Shown in pieces: positions 18,358-26,440 of a DNA stretch of 64,000 nt. Source of the DNA: Collinsella sp. TM10-22. GTDB taxonomy: Bacteria; Actinomycetota; Coriobacteriia; Coriobacteriales; Coriobacteriaceae. Each line of letters begins with the position of its first letter. The first letter of the stretch is position 1. The stretch covers positions 209,784 to 273,783 of the forward strand of contig NZ_QSOC01000004.1 in the NCBI RefSeq assembly GCF_003466125.1, given 5' to 3'. The translations under genes were made by a program, and so were the position numbers. Under the pieces are notes generated by a model. That model was not told the origin of the DNA. It did no database searches and was given only the letters and a program-made list of their open reading frames with translations.

Positions 18358-19920
18358 ATGCACCATTCGGATTCCGCGACCGTGACCACGGTCGATACGC
18401 TTGCCAAGCTTCTCGATGTGTGCGGCGAGCTGCGCGCATCAGAGCAGGTTGACGAGCGTGCCGTGACCGGCTGCTCGTTTGATTCGCGCGCGGTCTCGGC
18501 AGGTGACGTGTTCTTCTGCAAAGGTGCTGCCTTTAAGCCCGCGTTTTTGAGCATGGCGCTCGATGCTGGCGCCGTCGCATTTGTGTGCGAGGAGTCGCTG
18601 GTCGAGTCTCTGGAGCCGCTGGCGAAGGAGAGCGGTGCTGCGATGCTGGTTGTTGATAGCGTCCGCACGGCCATGGCCCTGTTGCCGCCGGAGGTCTACG
18701 ACCGTCCCGACCACGACGTCAAGATCGTGGGCATCACCGGCACCAAGGGAAAGACCACGGCCGCTTTTATGCTCCAGTCCATCATCAAGGCGGCGGGCGA
18801 GTCTTGCGGCATGATCGGCTCGGTGAGTACCGACGATGGTATCGAGTGCTACGAGAGCACCAATACTACGCCCGAGGCCCCCGAGGTCTGGCGCCATATC
18901 GCCAACTGCCGCACGTCCGGTCGCCAGTCCATGGTCATGGAGGTCTCGAGCCAGGCGCTCAAGTACCAGCGCGTCGAGAACCTGCCGTTTGACGTGGCGT
19001 GCTTCCTCAACATCGGCCGCGACCACATCTCGCCGATCGAGCACCCGACCTTCGAGGATTATTTTGAGAGCAAACTCAGGATCTTTGACCAGGCAAAGAC
19101 CGCCGTGGTGAATCTGGGCACCGAAGAGGTCGACCGTGTGCTGGAGGCAGCGTCGACGGCCGAGCGCTTGGTGACCGTTGGCGTCGAGCATCCCGAGGCA
19201 AGCCTGTGGGCGAGCGACGTACGCATGGTCGGCTTTAGCATCGAGTTCAACTTGCATGGCCTGTGTGCCGACGAGTCCGAGGCGGGGGAGAAGGTCCTGC
19301 TGGGTATCGCGGGAGACTTTAACGTGGAGAACGCGCTGGTCGCTATCGCCGCTGCGCGCGAGATCGGCATCGGTATCGATGCCATCAAGAAGGGCCTCTC
19401 CAAACTGCGTGTGCCGGGCCGCATGGAGGTCGTGGAGTCGAAGGACGGCCGCGTGATTTGTGTCGTTGACTACGCGCACAACCAGCTTTCGTTCCGCTCG
19501 CTTTTCTCGTCGGTGAAGCGCGCGTTTCCCGTCAGCCCGGTCATCGCAGTGTTTGGTGCTGCCGGCGGCAAGGCGCAGGAGCGCCGCGAGCAGCTTCCGC
19601 GCGAGGCCGCACCATATTCCGACCTGATGATCTTTGCCAACGAGGACCCGGCTCACGAGGACCCGATGAAGGTCTGTCGCGAGCTTGCCGAACATGTTCC
19701 CGACGATACGCCGAACAAGATTATCCTCGATCGCGAAGCCGCTGTGCATGCGGCGTTCAAGGCGGCGCGCGAGGAGTACGTCAACCCCGATGCTCCCACC
19801 ATTGTTTTGCTGCTGGCAAAGGGTGACGAGGAGCTCATGCACGTGGGCGACGAGTTCGTGCCCATCGAGAGCGACCTTTCACTGGCCAATCGCCTGATCG
19901 ATGTTACCCAGTTTGACTAA
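18358..19920 (+). CDS. murE: UDP-MurNAc-tripeptide synthetase, MurE type
   Basis: Adds the third amino acid of the peptidoglycan stem to UDP-MurNAc-L-Ala-D-Glu. 520 aa, three Mur-ligase domains: FDSRAVSAGDVFFC in domain 1, ATP loop GITGTKGKTT near residue 126, carbamylated-Lys region in domain 2, and CVVDYAHNQLSF in domain 3. The amino-acid-selecting motif reads NEDPAHEDP instead of the DNPR of diaminopimelate enzymes. This resembles the DNPA-type of lysine enzymes, so the substrate is probably L-Lys or L-Orn, not meso-DAP (inference). AAGGTGA precedes the ATG at 18358. Confidence 0.92.
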   Translation: MHHSDSATVTTVDTLAKLLDVCGELRASEQVDERAVTGCSFDSRAVSAGDVFFCKGAAFKPAFLSMALDAGAVAFVCEESLVESLEPLAKESGAAMLVVDSVRTAMALLPPEVYDRPDHDVKIVGITGTKGKTTAAFMLQSIIKAAGESCGMIGSVSTDDGIECYESTNTTPEAPEVWRHIANCRTSGRQSMVMEVSSQALKYQRVENLPFDVACFLNIGRDHISPIEHPTFEDYFESKLRIFDQAKTAVVNLGTEEVDRVLEAASTAERLVTVGVEHPEASLWASDVRMVGFSIEFNLHGLCADESEAGEKVLLGIAGDFNVENALVAIAAAREIGIGIDAIKKGLSKLRVPGRMEVVESKDGRVICVVDYAHNQLSFRSLFSSVKRAFPVSPVIAVFGAAGGKAQERREQLPREAAPYSDLMIFANEDPAHEDPMKVCRELAEHVPDDTPNKIILDREAAVHAAFKAAREEYVNPDAPTIVLLLAKGDEELMHVGDEFVPIESDLSLANRLIDVTQFD

Positions 19921-20027
19921 TGAACCATGATGGCGGCGGCGCCCTGAGTGCGCTGTCGCCATAAGCGTGTTCCCCCGATCAAAACATGCCGTCCAAGTCC
20001 AAACCCTTCTACGTAAACGGAGTAACC

Positions 20028-20939
20028 ATGTCCCACAACACCCTGCCGACCGTTGCCGAGCTTTCGGGCGAGATGCGCGAGCGCTTGGCCAAGGTTAAGT
20101 ACGTCTTTACCGACCTGGACGCCACCATGCTCGCGCCCGGCTCGTGCGTGCTGCGCGACAACGACGGCAACCCCTCGACCAAACTCGTCGAGGCTGTCGT
20201 GGCGCTCGCTCGCGCTGGTATTCAGGTGGTTCCCACCTCGGGCCGCAACCGTACCATGATCCACGAGGACGCGCGCGTGCTCGGCCTCAACTCCTACATT
20301 GGTGAGATGGGCGGCCTGGTCATGTACGACCTCAAAGCCAACGATTGGGAGTATCTGACCGGCGACATGCCTTACGACCCCGCCTGCGGCCTTACTCCGC
20401 ACCAGGTGATCGAGCAGACCGGCGTGTGCGAGAAGATCCTTGCTCGCTGGCCGCACAAGATCGAGTACCACAACGACATGTCGACCGGCTACAAATACCG
20501 TGAGGTCACCGTCGGCATGCGTGGCGACATTCCCGATGATGAGGCCCAGGCCATTCTCGACGAGGCCGGCTGCGGTCTGGTCTGGGCCTGCAATGGCCAC
20601 CTGACGCATCTGTCCAAGCCGACGACGCTCGAGCTCGATCGCGTCGAGGACGGTCGCGCCTTTAACATCAACCCGGCGGGTCTCGACAAGGGCGTGGCGG
20701 TCGCGCGCTTCTGCGAGCACCTAGGGATCGAGCGCGAGGAGACGCTCGCGCTCGGCGACTCCGAGTCCGACTTCTACATGGCCGATCACGTGGGCACGTT
20801 CTGCCTGGTCGAGAATGGTCTGACCAGCGCTGGCGCGCCCGAGTTCCTGGACGCCTGCGACAACGCCTTTGTCACCCGCGGCAAGATTGTCGACGGCTGG
20901 GTGGCAACGGCTGAGTTGCTCGTTGCGGCCCGTTCATAG
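20028..20939 (+). CDS. HAD superfamily hydrolase (Cof/type IIB-like)
   Basis: Probable cytoplasmic sugar- or nucleotide-phosphate phosphatase, 303 aa. HAD motif 1 is FTDLDATML (nucleophile and acid Asp), motif 2 is VPTSGRN, motif 3 is the Lys in GLDKGVAVARF, and motif 4 is ALGDSESDFYM. The large middle insert fits a C2-type cap. The ATG at 20028 with ACGGAG is chosen over the upstream in-frame ATG at 19986. It lies between murE and murI, but substrate cannot be assigned. Confidence 0.85.
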   Translation: MSHNTLPTVAELSGEMRERLAKVKYVFTDLDATMLAPGSCVLRDNDGNPSTKLVEAVVALARAGIQVVPTSGRNRTMIHEDARVLGLNSYIGEMGGLVMYDLKANDWEYLTGDMPYDPACGLTPHQVIEQTGVCEKILARWPHKIEYHNDMSTGYKYREVTVGMRGDIPDDEAQAILDEAGCGLVWACNGHLTHLSKPTTLELDRVEDGRAFNINPAGLDKGVAVARFCEHLGIEREETLALGDSESDFYMADHVGTFCLVENGLTSAGAPEFLDACDNAFVTRGKIVDGWVATAELLVAARS

Positions 20940-20990
20940 CACGGCGCATCACGCGTTGCCGCATTTTTCGAGAGAGAATCTGGTGAGGTA

Positions 20991-21875
20991 ATGTCCGATA
21001 TCGAGAATCTGGTCGGGGACACGCGCCCCATCGGCGTGTTCGACTCGGGCCTGGGCGGCCTGACGGTCGCACGGGCAATTGCCACGGCGCTTCCGCACGA
21101 GTCTGTTTACTACTTTGGCGATACTAAGCGCTGCCCTTACGGCACTCGCACCGAGGATGAGGTGCGCTCGTTTGCGCTGCAGGCGGGGCGCTGGCTTTCG
21201 AGGCACGACGTCAAGATTATGGTCATCGCCTGCAACACGGCAACGGCCGCGGCGTTGCGTCTGGCCCAGCAGGTGCTCGACGTTCCTGTGATCGGCGTGA
21301 TCGCGCCGGGCGCGCGTGCGGCCATCAACAGCACCCGCACGCGCCGCGTGGGCGTGCTCGCCACTAACCTCACCATCCGTTCGGGTGCCTACACGCGCGC
21401 CATCCAAGACCTGGATGCCGGCGTGGACGTGTACGGCTGCCCTGCCTCGAGCTTCGTCGAGGTCGTTGAGCACGAGCTCGCCTCGGGCGCGCATCTGCAG
21501 GAGCAGTGGCTCGAGAACGAGGACATCTTCGATACGCCTGCCGTGCGTGCGCTGGTGGGCGCCACGGTTGAGCCGCTGCGCGACCACGGTATCGATACCG
21601 TGGTGCTCGGCTGCACGCATTTTCCGCTGTTGGTGGGACCTATCCGCCATGCGCTGGGGCCTGGGGTGCGTGTGGTGAGTTCCGCCGAGGAGACCACGAG
21701 CGAGCTGACCGATATCCTCACGCGCCGCGAGCAGCTGGCGGGCGACGCCGCCGAGCCGCAGCATCGTTTTGCCACGACGGCCGATAACATTGCTGAGTTT
21801 GCGGTGGCGGGCAGCTTTATCTTTGGACAGCCGCTCAAGAGCATAGAACATATCGATATCGATGAGCTGAAATAG
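20991..21875 (+). CDS. murI: glutamate racemase
   Basis: Supplies D-glutamate for the second stem-peptide position, cofactor-independent. 294 aa. IGVFDSGLGGLTVARAI, the first catalytic Cys in ACNTATAAAL and the second in LGCTHFPLL are intact. GGTGAGGT lies before the ATG. With murE nearby this is a small cell-wall group. About 55 bp from the HAD gene and 55 bp from rph, so probably one transcript from murE onward. Confidence 0.96.
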   Translation: MSDIENLVGDTRPIGVFDSGLGGLTVARAIATALPHESVYYFGDTKRCPYGTRTEDEVRSFALQAGRWLSRHDVKIMVIACNTATAAALRLAQQVLDVPVIGVIAPGARAAINSTRTRRVGVLATNLTIRSGAYTRAIQDLDAGVDVYGCPASSFVEVVEHELASGAHLQEQWLENEDIFDTPAVRALVGATVEPLRDHGIDTVVLGCTHFPLLVGPIRHALGPGVRVVSSAEETTSELTDILTRREQLAGDAAEPQHRFATTADNIAEFAVAGSFIFGQPLKSIEHIDIDELK

Positions 21876-21930
21876 ATGTAAGGTCACCGACCAAAGGCTC
21901 GCTTTCACCTTTTGCCGAAAGGATATTTCT

Positions 21931-22656
21931 ATGGAGTACATGCAGGTCAACCGCGCCAACGGCCGCGCCGCCGATGAGCTGCGCCCCGTTAAGCTCACCC
22001 GTGGCGTCATGAAGCACGCCCACGGCTCGTGTTTGGCCGAGTTCGGCGACACGCACGTGCTGTGCGCCGCTACTATCGAGGAGGGCGTGCCGGGCTGGCG
22101 CAAGGGCGCCAAGGCCGGTTGGGTAACGGCGGAGTACGCCATGCTACCGGCATCGACCGGCAAGCGCTGCAAGCGCGAGCACGCCAACCGCAAAGGCCGC
22201 TCCATGGAGATCGAGCGCCTCATTGGCCGTAGCCTGCGTACCGTCGTCAACATGAAGGCGCTCGGCGAGTACACCGTCACCGTCGACTGCGACGTGATCC
22301 AGGCCGATGGTGGTACACGTACGGCAAGCATTACCGGCGCCTGGGTGGCGCTGCACGACGCCCTCGCCATGTGGGTCGAGGCAGGCAAGATCGAGCGCAT
22401 CCCGCTTACCGGCCAGGTGGCTGCCATCTCCATGGGCGTTGTCGACGGCAATACGCTGCTTGACCTCGATTATTCCGAGGACAGCCATGCCGAGGTCGAC
22501 ATGAACCTCGTCGCCACCGACACCGGTGAGATGATCGAGCTCCAGGGCACCGGCGAGCAGGCGCCCTTCGACCGCAAACGCCTCAACGCCCTGCTCGACC
22601 TGGGCGACAAGGGTATCGCCGAGCTCATCGAGCTCCAGCGCCAAGCCCTCGCCTAA
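21931..22656 (+). CDS. rph: ribonuclease PH
   Basis: Phosphorolytic 3' exoribonuclease that trims tRNA ends, hexameric, 241 aa. RANGRAADELRPVKLTRG, CAATIEEGVPGWRKG, GRSLRT and DCDVIQADGGTRTASITG are family hallmarks. AAAGGA lies 9 bases before the ATG. The next gene, rdgB, is the usual neighbour of rph in many bacteria, which supports both calls. Confidence 0.96.
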   Translation: MEYMQVNRANGRAADELRPVKLTRGVMKHAHGSCLAEFGDTHVLCAATIEEGVPGWRKGAKAGWVTAEYAMLPASTGKRCKREHANRKGRSMEIERLIGRSLRTVVNMKALGEYTVTVDCDVIQADGGTRTASITGAWVALHDALAMWVEAGKIERIPLTGQVAAISMGVVDGNTLLDLDYSEDSHAEVDMNLVATDTGEMIELQGTGEQAPFDRKRLNALLDLGDKGIAELIELQRQALA

Positions 22657-22662
22657 CCAGCC

Positions 22663-22689
22663 AAAAAGGGACAGGTTTATTTTGGTAGG
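22663..22689 (+). repeat. solitary GGGACAGG tag
   Basis: AAAAAGGGACAGGTTTATTT followed by TGGTAGG lies just after the rph stop. It resembles the GGGAC-containing arms of the larger palindromes in this window but has no clear second arm. Confidence 0.4.
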
Positions 22690-22799
22690 TTTTATCTGCG
22701 GAGACGTCTAGACACAAGACTGCCGTTGATTGAGAGGGGAGAGGCAGAGGCCCTCGTTGCCCTCGGCGCGGCATTGCTATAGAGACAAGGAGACCACTC

Positions 22800-23441
22800 A
22801 TGGCACTTGAGAAGATCGACATCGACACCCTCGACCCGGCGGCGACCATCGTCGTGGCAACAGGAAACGCTCATAAGCTCACCGAGATCGAGGCCATTTT
22901 GGGCAAGGTCATGCCCGAGGTGCGCTTTGTGGCGCTCGGCCAGCTGGGCGATTTTGAGGACCCTGAGGAAAACGGCACGACGTTTTTGGAGAACGCCATC
23001 ATCAAGGCGCAGGCTGCCGTCGAAGAGACGGGGCTCATGGCCATTGCCGACGATTCGGGCCTGGTCGTTGACGCGCTGGACGGTGAGCCCGGTGTGTATA
23101 GCGCGCGCTACGCGGGCGTTCACGGCGACGATGCCGCCAACAATGCCAAGCTGCTCGTTAACCTGGAAGGCGTGGCGGACGAGGACCGCACCGCGCGCTT
23201 TATGAGCGTCGTTGCGCTTATCGACACGGACGGTTTGGTCACCTATGGTGAGGGCGCCTGCGAGGGCGTTATCGCACACGAGGGTCGCGGCGATCACGGC
23301 TTTGGCTACGACCCGCTGTTCCTGCCGGTCGACACGCCGGGCAAGACCATGGCTGAGCTGACGGCGGACGAGAAGAACGCCGTCAGCCATCGTTTCCACG
23401 CGCTTGAGCATCTGTCCGCCAAACTGACGGGCGAGGAGTAG
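22800..23441 (+). CDS. rdgB: XTP/dITP pyrophosphatase (RdgB/HAM1)
   Basis: House-cleaning enzyme that hydrolyses non-canonical purine NTPs to NMPs. 213 aa. IVVATGNAHKLTEIEAIL, ADDSGLVVDALDGEPGVYSA, GHGFGYDPLF-like DHGFGYDPLFLP and SHRFHALE are the expected motifs. AAGGAG lies 9 bases before the ATG. It is three bases before dtd, so co-translated. Confidence 0.95.
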   Translation: MALEKIDIDTLDPAATIVVATGNAHKLTEIEAILGKVMPEVRFVALGQLGDFEDPEENGTTFLENAIIKAQAAVEETGLMAIADDSGLVVDALDGEPGVYSARYAGVHGDDAANNAKLLVNLEGVADEDRTARFMSVVALIDTDGLVTYGEGACEGVIAHEGRGDHGFGYDPLFLPVDTPGKTMAELTADEKNAVSHRFHALEHLSAKLTGEE

Positions 23442-23444
23442 GCT

Positions 23445-23891
23445 GTGCGTGCGGTGGTGCAGCGCGTGCTCAACGCCGGCGTGACGGTCGACGGCGAGTG
23501 CGTGGGCAAAATTGGGCGCGGCTATCTGGTGCTGCTGGGCGTGGGCCACGGCGACACGCGCGCCGAGGCCGATAAGCTGTGGGGCAAGCTCCGGGGCTTG
23601 CGCATTAACGAGGACGAGAACGGCAAGACCAACCTGGCACTTGCCGATGTCGACGGCGAGGTGCTCGTGGTGTCGCAGTTCACGCTGTTCGCCGATTGCC
23701 GTCACGGCCGCCGCCCATCGTTTACGGATGCCGGCGCGCCCGATGTCGCCAACGAGCTTTACGAGTACTTTTTGACGCTCGTTGCCCAAGATGTCGAGCA
23801 CGTGGCACATGGCATCTTTGGCGCCGACATGAAGGTCGACCTGGTCAACGATGGCCCGTTCACCATCGTCCTGGACACGGACAACCTTTAG
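23445..23891 (+). CDS. dtd: D-aminoacyl-tRNA deacylase
   Basis: Removes D-amino acids (and Gly from tRNA-Ala) mischarged on tRNA, 148 aa dimeric enzyme. It starts MRAVVQRVLNAGVTVDGE from a GTG with GAGGAG upstream in the rdgB end. The SQFTLFADCRHGRRPSF motif and the NDGPFT motif form the active site; the family more often has NGPVT. It is immediately followed by a hairpin repeat. Confidence 0.94.
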   Translation: MRAVVQRVLNAGVTVDGECVGKIGRGYLVLLGVGHGDTRAEADKLWGKLRGLRINEDENGKTNLALADVDGEVLVVSQFTLFADCRHGRRPSFTDAGAPDVANELYEYFLTLVAQDVEHVAHGIFGADMKVDLVNDGPFTIVLDTDNL

Positions 23892-23919
23892 GTTACTCGG
23901 TTTTACCAAACCGCGTAAC
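23892..23919 (+). repeat. stop-adjacent hairpin repeat, copy C (short)
   Basis: GTTACTCGG TTTTACCAAA CCGCGTAAC forms a 9-bp stem with one mismatch, starting one base after the dtd stop. It shares the loop TTTACCAAA with copies at 28408 and 63905, but the downstream module is not present here. Confidence 0.75.
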
Positions 23920-23950
23920 AACTGGTCATGCGAGGTTGTCGTCTGGTACG

Positions 23951-23977
23951 TATTTGGGACGGGGCTTATTTAGCTAC
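23951..23977 (+). repeat. single arm of the GGGACGGGG palindrome
   Basis: TATTTGGGACGGGGCTTATT followed by TAGCTAC matches the left arm of the 9595-9719 element except for a one-base shift. No opposite arm is present before veg. Confidence 0.7.
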
Positions 23978-24074
23978 TTGCGTGTGGTGGCAGCAGGGTG
24001 CTATAGTATTAGAGTTTTGTCTATCTTAGGGGTATTATCCCCTTTTTGAATTGCACCTTCTGGAGGCCCTGTTC

Positions 24075-24371
24075 ATGGAAGAGATGGAAGTCAATCACGT
24101 CGACGACATCCACGAGAAGCTGACCGATATGGTGGGCGATCGCGTCAAGGTTAAGGCCAACATGGGCCGCACCCGCGTCGTCGAGCGCATGGGCACCATC
24201 AAGAGCGTCCACCCCGCCGTCTTTATCGTCGAGGTTGACGAGCGTCGCGGCCGCAAGTCGCGTCAGTCTTATCAGTATATCGATGTCCTCACCGGTCAGG
24301 TTGAGCTGTTCGACCCCGAGAGCGGCGAGCATATCTTTACCCCGCTCGGCAATCAGCTCGAGGAGCATTAA
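24075..24371 (+). CDS. veg: Veg family protein
   Basis: Small (98 aa) SH3-like/DUF1021 protein. In Bacillus it affects biofilm matrix genes, and its biochemical role is not settled. DRVKVKANMGRTRVVERMG and SYQYIDVLTG are the conserved core. The ATG at 24075 has CTGGAGG upstream; a TTG at 24051 is also in frame but lacks a site. A TATAGT box lies near 24001. The veg-ispE order is conserved in Bacillus, which supports the call. Confidence 0.88.
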   Translation: MEEMEVNHVDDIHEKLTDMVGDRVKVKANMGRTRVVERMGTIKSVHPAVFIVEVDERRGRKSRQSYQYIDVLTGQVELFDPESGEHIFTPLGNQLEEH

Positions 24372-24373
24372 CG

Positions 24374-25270
24374 GTGACCGATCGGTCCCTGACTCTTTCC
24401 GCGCCGGCAAAGATTAACCTCTACCTGGGGGTTCATACCGAGCGCGATGACCGCGGCTACCACAGGGTCGATTCCCTGATGGCAGCCGTCGGTCTTTCCG
24501 ATACCGTGACGGTCACGCCGGCACAGGCGCTGACCGTCCAGACGGTTCCGGCATCAGATTTTCCCATGCAAAAGAATACGGCGTATCGGGCTGCGGTTGC
24601 TATGGCCGAGCATTATGGTCGCGAGGCAAACATCTACGTGACGATTGAGAAGCACATTCCATTGTGCGCCGGCTTGGGCGGCCCCTCGACGGATGCGGCC
24701 GCGGTCATTGTCGCCTTGGCGGAGCTCTGGGGAATTGACCGCACCGATTCCGCGCTCGACGATATTGCGCGGGGCATTGGTGCTGACGTCCCGTTCTTTT
24801 TGCACGCGAGCCCTGCGTTCTACGTGGGTGGGGGAGACGTGCTGGCAACCGAGTACCCCGTGCTGCCCGCGACACCCGTCGTGCTGGTCAAGCCGCGGGA
24901 GGCGAGCGTTTCGACAATTGAAGCCTATCGACGTTTTGACGAGGCCCCGGTGCCTGCGGACAAGCCCGGCGCGATGGCTTCTGCCTTGCGTGCTGGTGAT
25001 GCCGAGACGGCATATGCGCTCATCCATAACAACCTGGGTGTCATTTCCGCACAGATGGAGCCGCAGATTCAAACGGTTCTCGATTGGCTGCATAAACAGG
25101 ACGGCGCCGTTGCTGTAGATGTGTGCGGATCGGGCGCCTGCTCGTTTGCCATTTGCGACACCGCCGCCACGGCCGGAAGGCTTGCCGGCGCTGCCCAGCA
25201 AAATGGCTGGTGGGCCTGCGCAACGGAGCTCATTTCCAACACGGTTCAGATCGACGCGCCAAAGAAATAA
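24374..25270 (+). CDS. ispE: 4-diphosphocytidyl-2-C-methyl-D-erythritol kinase
   Basis: GHMP kinase of the MEP isoprenoid pathway, phosphorylating CDP-methylerythritol. 298 aa. LSAPAKINLYLGV, the GHMP loop PLCAGLGGPSTDAAAVI and DVCGSGACSFAI are present. The loop has Pro-Ser-Thr where GGSSDAA is commoner. The GTG start sits two bases after the veg stop, so the pair is translationally linked. ispD and ispF occur at 38166-39378, supporting a complete MEP pathway. Confidence 0.93.
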   Translation: MTDRSLTLSAPAKINLYLGVHTERDDRGYHRVDSLMAAVGLSDTVTVTPAQALTVQTVPASDFPMQKNTAYRAAVAMAEHYGREANIYVTIEKHIPLCAGLGGPSTDAAAVIVALAELWGIDRTDSALDDIARGIGADVPFFLHASPAFYVGGGDVLATEYPVLPATPVVLVKPREASVSTIEAYRRFDEAPVPADKPGAMASALRAGDAETAYALIHNNLGVISAQMEPQIQTVLDWLHKQDGAVAVDVCGSGACSFAICDTAATAGRLAGAAQQNGWWACATELISNTVQIDAPKK

Positions 25271-25319
25271 AAAATTCTCTAGCACGTGGCGGAAATCTTT
25301 GTTACTATAGTCGAGCTAA

Positions 25320-25396
25320 CGGGTTGTGGCTCAGTTTGGTAGAGCACTGCGTTCGGGACGCAGGGGTCGCTGGTTCAAATCCAGTCAACCCGACCA
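25320..25396 (+). tRNA. tRNA-Pro (anticodon CGG)
   Basis: Acceptor CGGGTTG/CAACCCG, discriminator A, encoded CCA. Anticodon loop TTCGGGA gives CGG. T-arm CTGGTTCAAATCCAG. A TATAGT -10 box lies at 25306. Confidence 0.96.
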
Positions 25397-25407
25397 GAGC
25401 ATGAGGA

Positions 25408-25435
25408 GGGACCGCTTCTTGCGGTCCCTTTTTTT
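25408..25435 (+). terminator. terminator of tRNA-Pro
   Basis: GGGACCGC-TTCTT-GCGGTCCC followed by a run of seven T. Confidence 0.93.
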
Positions 25436-25443
25436 AGCTATTG

Positions 25444-25472
25444 TTGTGATACCGCGATACCCGCGGTATACT
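25444..25472 (+). promoter_or_regulatory. promoter of tatA
   Basis: TTGTGA at 25444 and TATACT at 25467, 17 bp apart, 37 bp before the tatA start. Confidence 0.7.
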
Positions 25473-25508
25473 CATTCGAGCTTGTCTCGCTGTATTGTGG
25501 AGGTCTAC

Positions 25509-25784
25509 ATGTTTGGACTGAGGGCTCCTGAGCTCATCATCATTCTCGTCGTTGTCCTGATCATCTTCGGGCCTAAGAACCTGCCGAAGCTCGGCAAGTC
25601 CCTCGGCTCTACCGTCAAGAATATCCGCGAGGGTATGGAGGGCGACGATAAGGCCGAGACCAAGCAGGCCGAGGAGGTCGTGGTCGAGCAGTCCGAGGAG
25701 GACAAGGAGATCGCTGAGCTCGAGGCCAAGCTCGCTGCTGCCAAGAAGAAGCAGGCAGAGGACAGCGACGCGGACGCAGAGTAG
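25509..25784 (+). CDS. tatA: Sec-independent protein translocase TatA/TatE
   Basis: Pore-forming subunit of the twin-arginine export system, 91 aa. The transmembrane helix APELIIILVVVLIIFGPKNL ends in the conserved FG, followed by LPKLGKSLG and an amphipathic helix, then an acidic and Lys/Glu-rich tail (EEDKEIAELEAKLAAAKKKQ). The ATG at 25509 follows GTGGAGGT; the frame upstream overlaps the tRNA and is not coding. No tatC is in the window. Confidence 0.93.
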   Translation: MFGLRAPELIIILVVVLIIFGPKNLPKLGKSLGSTVKNIREGMEGDDKAETKQAEEVVVEQSEEDKEIAELEAKLAAAKKKQAEDSDADAE

Positions 25785-25809
25785 TCCCATCCCTTTGGGG
25801 TGAGCACCT

Positions 25810-25843
25810 GACCGGCTTGCCCGCAGGCTAGCCGGTCTTTTTT
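25810..25843 (+). terminator. terminator of tatA
   Basis: GACCGGCT and AGCCGGTC arms around a GC-rich loop, followed by TTTTTT. Confidence 0.92.
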
Positions 25844-25890
25844 GTTTTGTTGACAGTTGATTGTTTGATCAGAGTTGGGGAGATATCCGT

Positions 25891-26361
25891 ATGGACGCAA
25901 GCCAGATCGTACTGACCGCTGAGGGCCGCCAGAAGCTCGTCGAGGAGCTCGCTTGGCGTGAGGGCGATTACGCCAAGGAGATCGTCGAGGACATCAAGGA
26001 AGCCCGCGCGTTCGGCGACCTTTCGGAGAACTCCGAGTACGATGCCGCCAAGGACAAGCAGGCCCAGAACGCCGCTCGTATTGCCGAGATCCAGGCCATC
26101 CTCGCCAACGCTCAGGTTGCTGCCACCACGGGCGATCTGACCGTCTCCATCGGTTCCACCGTTTCTCTGATTGATCCCAACGGTGAGGTCATGGAAGTCA
26201 CGCTCGTCGGTACCACCGAGACCAACTCGCTCGAGCACAAGATTTCCAACGAGTCTCCGGTTGGCCATGCCATCATCGGTCACGGCGAGGGCGACTCCGT
26301 CGAGGTCGTTACGCCTTCCGGCAAGACTCGCGTCTACACCATCGCCAAGATCGCACGCTAG
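25891..26361 (+). CDS. greA: transcription elongation factor GreA
   Basis: Rescues backtracked RNA polymerase by stimulating transcript cleavage, 156 aa. The N-terminal coiled coil includes ARAFGDLSENSEYDAAKDKQ, the tip with the acidic residues needed for activity. The C-terminal FKBP-like domain has SPVGHAIIGHGEGD and VEVVTPSGKTRVYTI. The ATG at 25891 has GGGGAGA upstream. A terminator follows, then lysS, so greA is probably monocistronic with some read-through. The greA-lysS order is common in Gram-positives. Confidence 0.96.
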   Translation: MDASQIVLTAEGRQKLVEELAWREGDYAKEIVEDIKEARAFGDLSENSEYDAAKDKQAQNAARIAEIQAILANAQVAATTGDLTVSIGSTVSLIDPNGEVMEVTLVGTTETNSLEHKISNESPVGHAIIGHGEGDSVEVVTPSGKTRVYTIAKIAR

Positions 26362-26389
26362 ACCACGGTCCCGCGTAAAGGTATGTTTT

Positions 26390-26427
26390 CGCTCCCCGGG
26401 ACCGAATCCTGGGGAGCGTTTTAATTT
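26390..26427 (+). terminator. terminator between greA and lysS
   Basis: CGCTCCCC and GGGGAGCG arms followed by TTTTAATTT. It ends only 14 bp before the lysS start, so it may also act in the lysS leader. Confidence 0.8.
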
Positions 26428-26440
26428 GAGGAGCTAACTT

